Part shown: in pieces, positions 60,491-62,363 of the stretch
Numbering within the stretch: position 1 is the first letter of the stretch
Layout: every line of letters begins with the position of its first letter
NCBI GenBank assembly: GCA_038522375.1
Contig: JBCBKE010000006.1
Span: 1-62,363, forward strand
Origin: UBA5336 sp038522375
GTDB lineage: Bacteria > Pseudomonadota > Alphaproteobacteria > Caulobacterales > Hyphomonadaceae
Reading direction: 5' to 3'
DNA length: 62,363 bases
The notes under the pieces: model-generated
Databases searched by the model: none
The model's input: the letters and a program-made list of their open reading frames with translations, nothing else
What the model was told of the DNA's origin: nothing
Position numbers and translations under genes: made by a program

Positions 60491-62363
60491 ATGGCCATCG
60501 CGCGCATCCTGTTTCCGCTGCCCCTGCCTGAACCGTTCGACTACCAGGTCCCCGATGGGATTGACGTGGTCGCCGGCAATTACGTGCGCGCGCCGCTTGG
60601 AAAGCTCGAACGGACCGGTGTGGTCTGGGAGGTGGCCGACGATCCCCACGGCCGCGGAGACAATCTCAAGCCCGTGCTGGAGGTCTACCCCGCTCCGCCC
60701 ATGGGCGCGGATATGCGGCGGTTCATAGAGTTTTCGGCCCGTTATACCGTCACGCCGCCGGGCCACATGCTGGCCATGGCCCTGCGGTCGCGCGGCGGCC
60801 TGGTGGCGTCCCCCACCGAACGGGTCTACCGGCCCACGGGGCACGCGCCCACCAAGCTGACCCCAGCCCGCGAGCGGGTGCTGGCCGTAGTCTCCGACAT
60901 GGGAGAGGGGCTGGGCGCCGAGATCGCGGCCGCCGCCCAGGTGTCTGCCGGCGTGGTGAAGGGCCTTGTGGAGGCCGGCGCCCTGGCCCCCGTCGATCGC
61001 CCCGTCGACCTGCCCTTCCCCATGCCCCAGGATCTGCCCCGCGCCCTGGACCTGACAGGCGAACAGCGCCTGGCCGCCGACGACCTGTGCGCGGCCGTTA
61101 AAACCCGAGGCTTCGCACCCTACCTGCTCGACGGGGTCACGGGCTCTGGCAAGACCGAGGTCTATTTCGAAGCCATCGCCGAGGCCCTGCGCCGGGATGA
61201 CGACCCCCAGATCCTTGTCCTCTTGCCCGAAATTGCCCTGACCCAGGCCATCTGGTCGCGCTTCAAGGACCGGTTCGGCGCACCGCCGGCAGCCTGGCAT
61301 TCTGGCCTGAGCGAAAAGGAAAGACGGCGCACCTGGCGGGAAGTGGCCCATGGCCGGGCGCAGATTGTGCTCGGCGCCCGGTCCGCGCTTTTCCTGCCGT
61401 TCCAGCGGCTGGGCCTGATCATCATTGACGAAGAACACGATGGCAGCTTCAAACAGGAAGAGGGCGTCACCTACCACGCCCGGGACCTGGGCGTGATGCG
61501 CGCGAAACTGGCCGACGCAGCCATCGTCATGGCATCGGCCACACCGGCCCTGGAGACCACGGTCAACGCCCAGCAGGGGCGGTATGGGCTGCTGAAGCTT
61601 GCTGCGAGGCCCGGGGCGGCCCGATTGCCGGACATCCAGCTGGTCGATATGCGCGAACATCCGCCAGAGCGGGGCCAGTGGCTGTCGCCGGTATTGCGCG
61701 AGGCGCTCGCCGAAAACCTGATCGCAGGCCAGCAGAGCCTCCTCTTCCTCAACCGCCGGGGCTATGCGCCCCTCGTCCTCTGCCGCGCCTGCGGGCAGAA
61801 GCTCCAGAGCCCGGGCACCGAAAGCTGGCTCACCGAACACCGCTACACCGGAATGCTTGTGTGCCACCTGACGGGGTTCACCATGCGCAAGCCCGATGCC
61901 TGTCCCCATTGCGGCGCCATGAACACGCTGATGGGGGTGGGGCCGGGCGTCGAACGGGTGGCCGAGGAGGTGCGCACTCTGCTGCCCCATGCGCGGATCG
62001 AGATCTTCAGTTCAGACACGGCCCAGTCGGGCGAGGATACCCGGGCCATCGTTGATCGCATGGCCAGTGGGGAGACCGACATCCTCGTCGGGACCCAGAT
62101 CGTCGCCAAGGGCCACAACTTCCCGAACCTCACACTTGTGGGCGTGGTCGATGCCGATTCCGGCATGAAGGGCGGGGACCTCCGCGCGGGCGAGCGGACC
62201 TTCCAATTGCTGAGCCAGGTGGCGGGCCGGGCTGGCCGTGCGGAACATCCGGGCCGGGCCCTGATCCAGACCTATGCGCCTGAAACCCCCGCCATGGTGG
62301 CCATGGCCATGGGGGACCGGGATGGATTTCTCGAGGTTGAGCGCGACGTGCGCAGCGAGATGG
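60491..62363 (+). CDS. priA: primosomal protein N' (PriA), 3'-truncated by window edge
   Basis: 624 codons are visible, the C-terminus being cut off. It begins MAIARILFPLPLPEPFDYQVPDG (DNA-binding domain), then Walker A (DGVTGSGKTEVY, 214-225), DEEH helicase motif (IIDEEHDGSFKQEE) and ASATPALET, and the C-terminal helicase motifs ILVGTQIVAKGHNFPNLTLVGVVDAD. PriA restarts stalled forks. In the zinc region (431-474) the Zn1 ligands are kept (CRAC, CPHC), but Zn2 keeps only one of four Cys: the second CxxC pair is replaced by S440 and T443 and CHxCG reads CHLTG. See finding. The start at 60491 is the ATG of the conserved sequence. Confidence 0.93.
   Translation, partial: MAIARILFPLPLPEPFDYQVPDGIDVVAGNYVRAPLGKLERTGVVWEVADDPHGRGDNLKPVLEVYPAPPMGADMRRFIEFSARYTVTPPGHMLAMALRSRGGLVASPTERVYRPTGHAPTKLTPARERVLAVVSDMGEGLGAEIAAAAQVSAGVVKGLVEAGALAPVDRPVDLPFPMPQDLPRALDLTGEQRLAADDLCAAVKTRGFAPYLLDGVTGSGKTEVYFEAIAEALRRDDDPQILVLLPEIALTQAIWSRFKDRFGAPPAAWHSGLSEKERRRTWREVAHGRAQIVLGARSALFLPFQRLGLIIIDEEHDGSFKQEEGVTYHARDLGVMRAKLADAAIVMASATPALETTVNAQQGRYGLLKLAARPGAARLPDIQLVDMREHPPERGQWLSPVLREALAENLIAGQQSLLFLNRRGYAPLVLCRACGQKLQSPGTESWLTEHRYTGMLVCHLTGFTMRKPDACPHCGAMNTLMGVGPGVERVAEEVRTLLPHARIEIFSSDTAQSGEDTRAIVDRMASGETDILVGTQIVAKGHNFPNLTLVGVVDADSGMKGGDLRAGERTFQLLSQVAGRAGRAEHPGRALIQTYAPETPAMVAMAMGDRDGFLEVERDVRSEM

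Overview
The window looks like chromosomal DNA of a high-GC alphaproteobacterium, probably of the Caulobacterales / Maricaulales / Parvularculales type. The evidence is the order rpsT-dnaA-dnaN, a CtrA-type box (CTAA-N7-TTAA) and GANTC sites upstream of dnaA, a long methylsuccinyl-CoA dehydrogenase of the ethylmalonyl-CoA pathway, and many short, tightly packed operons in both directions. I cannot name the species. I saw no tRNA, rRNA, CRISPR array or prophage. Both ends cut a gene (a DUF4340 protein on the left, priA on the right).

Layout. 1-4.1 kb: Gld-type ABC exporter with auxiliary proteins (minus). 4.3-9.5 kb: dienelactone hydrolase-like, histidine phosphatase, DUF971, Trm112, LON-substrate-binding, SDR and methylsuccinyl-CoA dehydrogenase. 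9.7-13.9 kb: a VWA lipoprotein, then a PII signalling protein that carries an N-terminal ribbon-helix-helix (RHH) domain, divergent from a 62-residue protein with three YRG repeats, followed by argG. 13.9-15.4 kb: a patch of accessory DNA (secreted nuclease, REP/MITE-like inverted repeat, Uma2-family protein, remnant of hpt). 15.5-20.3 kb: acetyltransferase, ftsK, a possible small RNA, and amtB without an adjacent glnK. 20.5-29.3 kb: ubiquinone-type hydroxylase, a mer-like metal operon, SPOR protein, PIF1-like helicase, a GH5-like pseudoenzyme, glutathione peroxidase, ttcA and RNase D. 29.4-31.6 kb: egtB-egtD (ergothioneine).

31.6-41.3 kb is the most unusual region. It is a six-gene, mostly overlapping operon: lipoprotein, trypsin-like protease, membrane protein with two Rossmann/RCK-like domains and a RyR domain, a protein with a C-terminal GH108 muramidase, a 1020-residue protein with a TPR/TRAFs-binding-like region and two trypsin domains, and a free-standing RyR-domain protein. 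It lies between egtBD and dnaN and has a perfect TTAA-N7-TTAA (CtrA-type) site just before its first gene. I infer an undescribed stress, immunity or cell-envelope system controlled by the cell cycle.

41.3-48.2 kb: dnaN, dnaA and its long upstream region, rpsT, a YgjP-type metallopeptidase, a large lipoprotein and dut. 48.2-52.2 kb: a glycan-related pair (GINT1-N-like protein; VanZ/LamG membrane protein) and a hypothetical protein. 52.3-57.9 kb: prpE, 3-hydroxyacyl-CoA dehydrogenase, cytochrome P450, a MarR regulator with a histone-H1-like lysine tail, and a NUDIX hydrolase. 57.9-62.4 kb: YciB, a DMT transporter, tandem DUF1428 genes, and a partial priA that has lost one of its two zinc sites.

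Metabolic links: mcd, prpE and the hydroxyacyl-CoA dehydrogenase point to acetyl-CoA/propionyl-CoA assimilation. PII, the YRG protein, argG and amtB point to nitrogen control converging on arginine synthesis.
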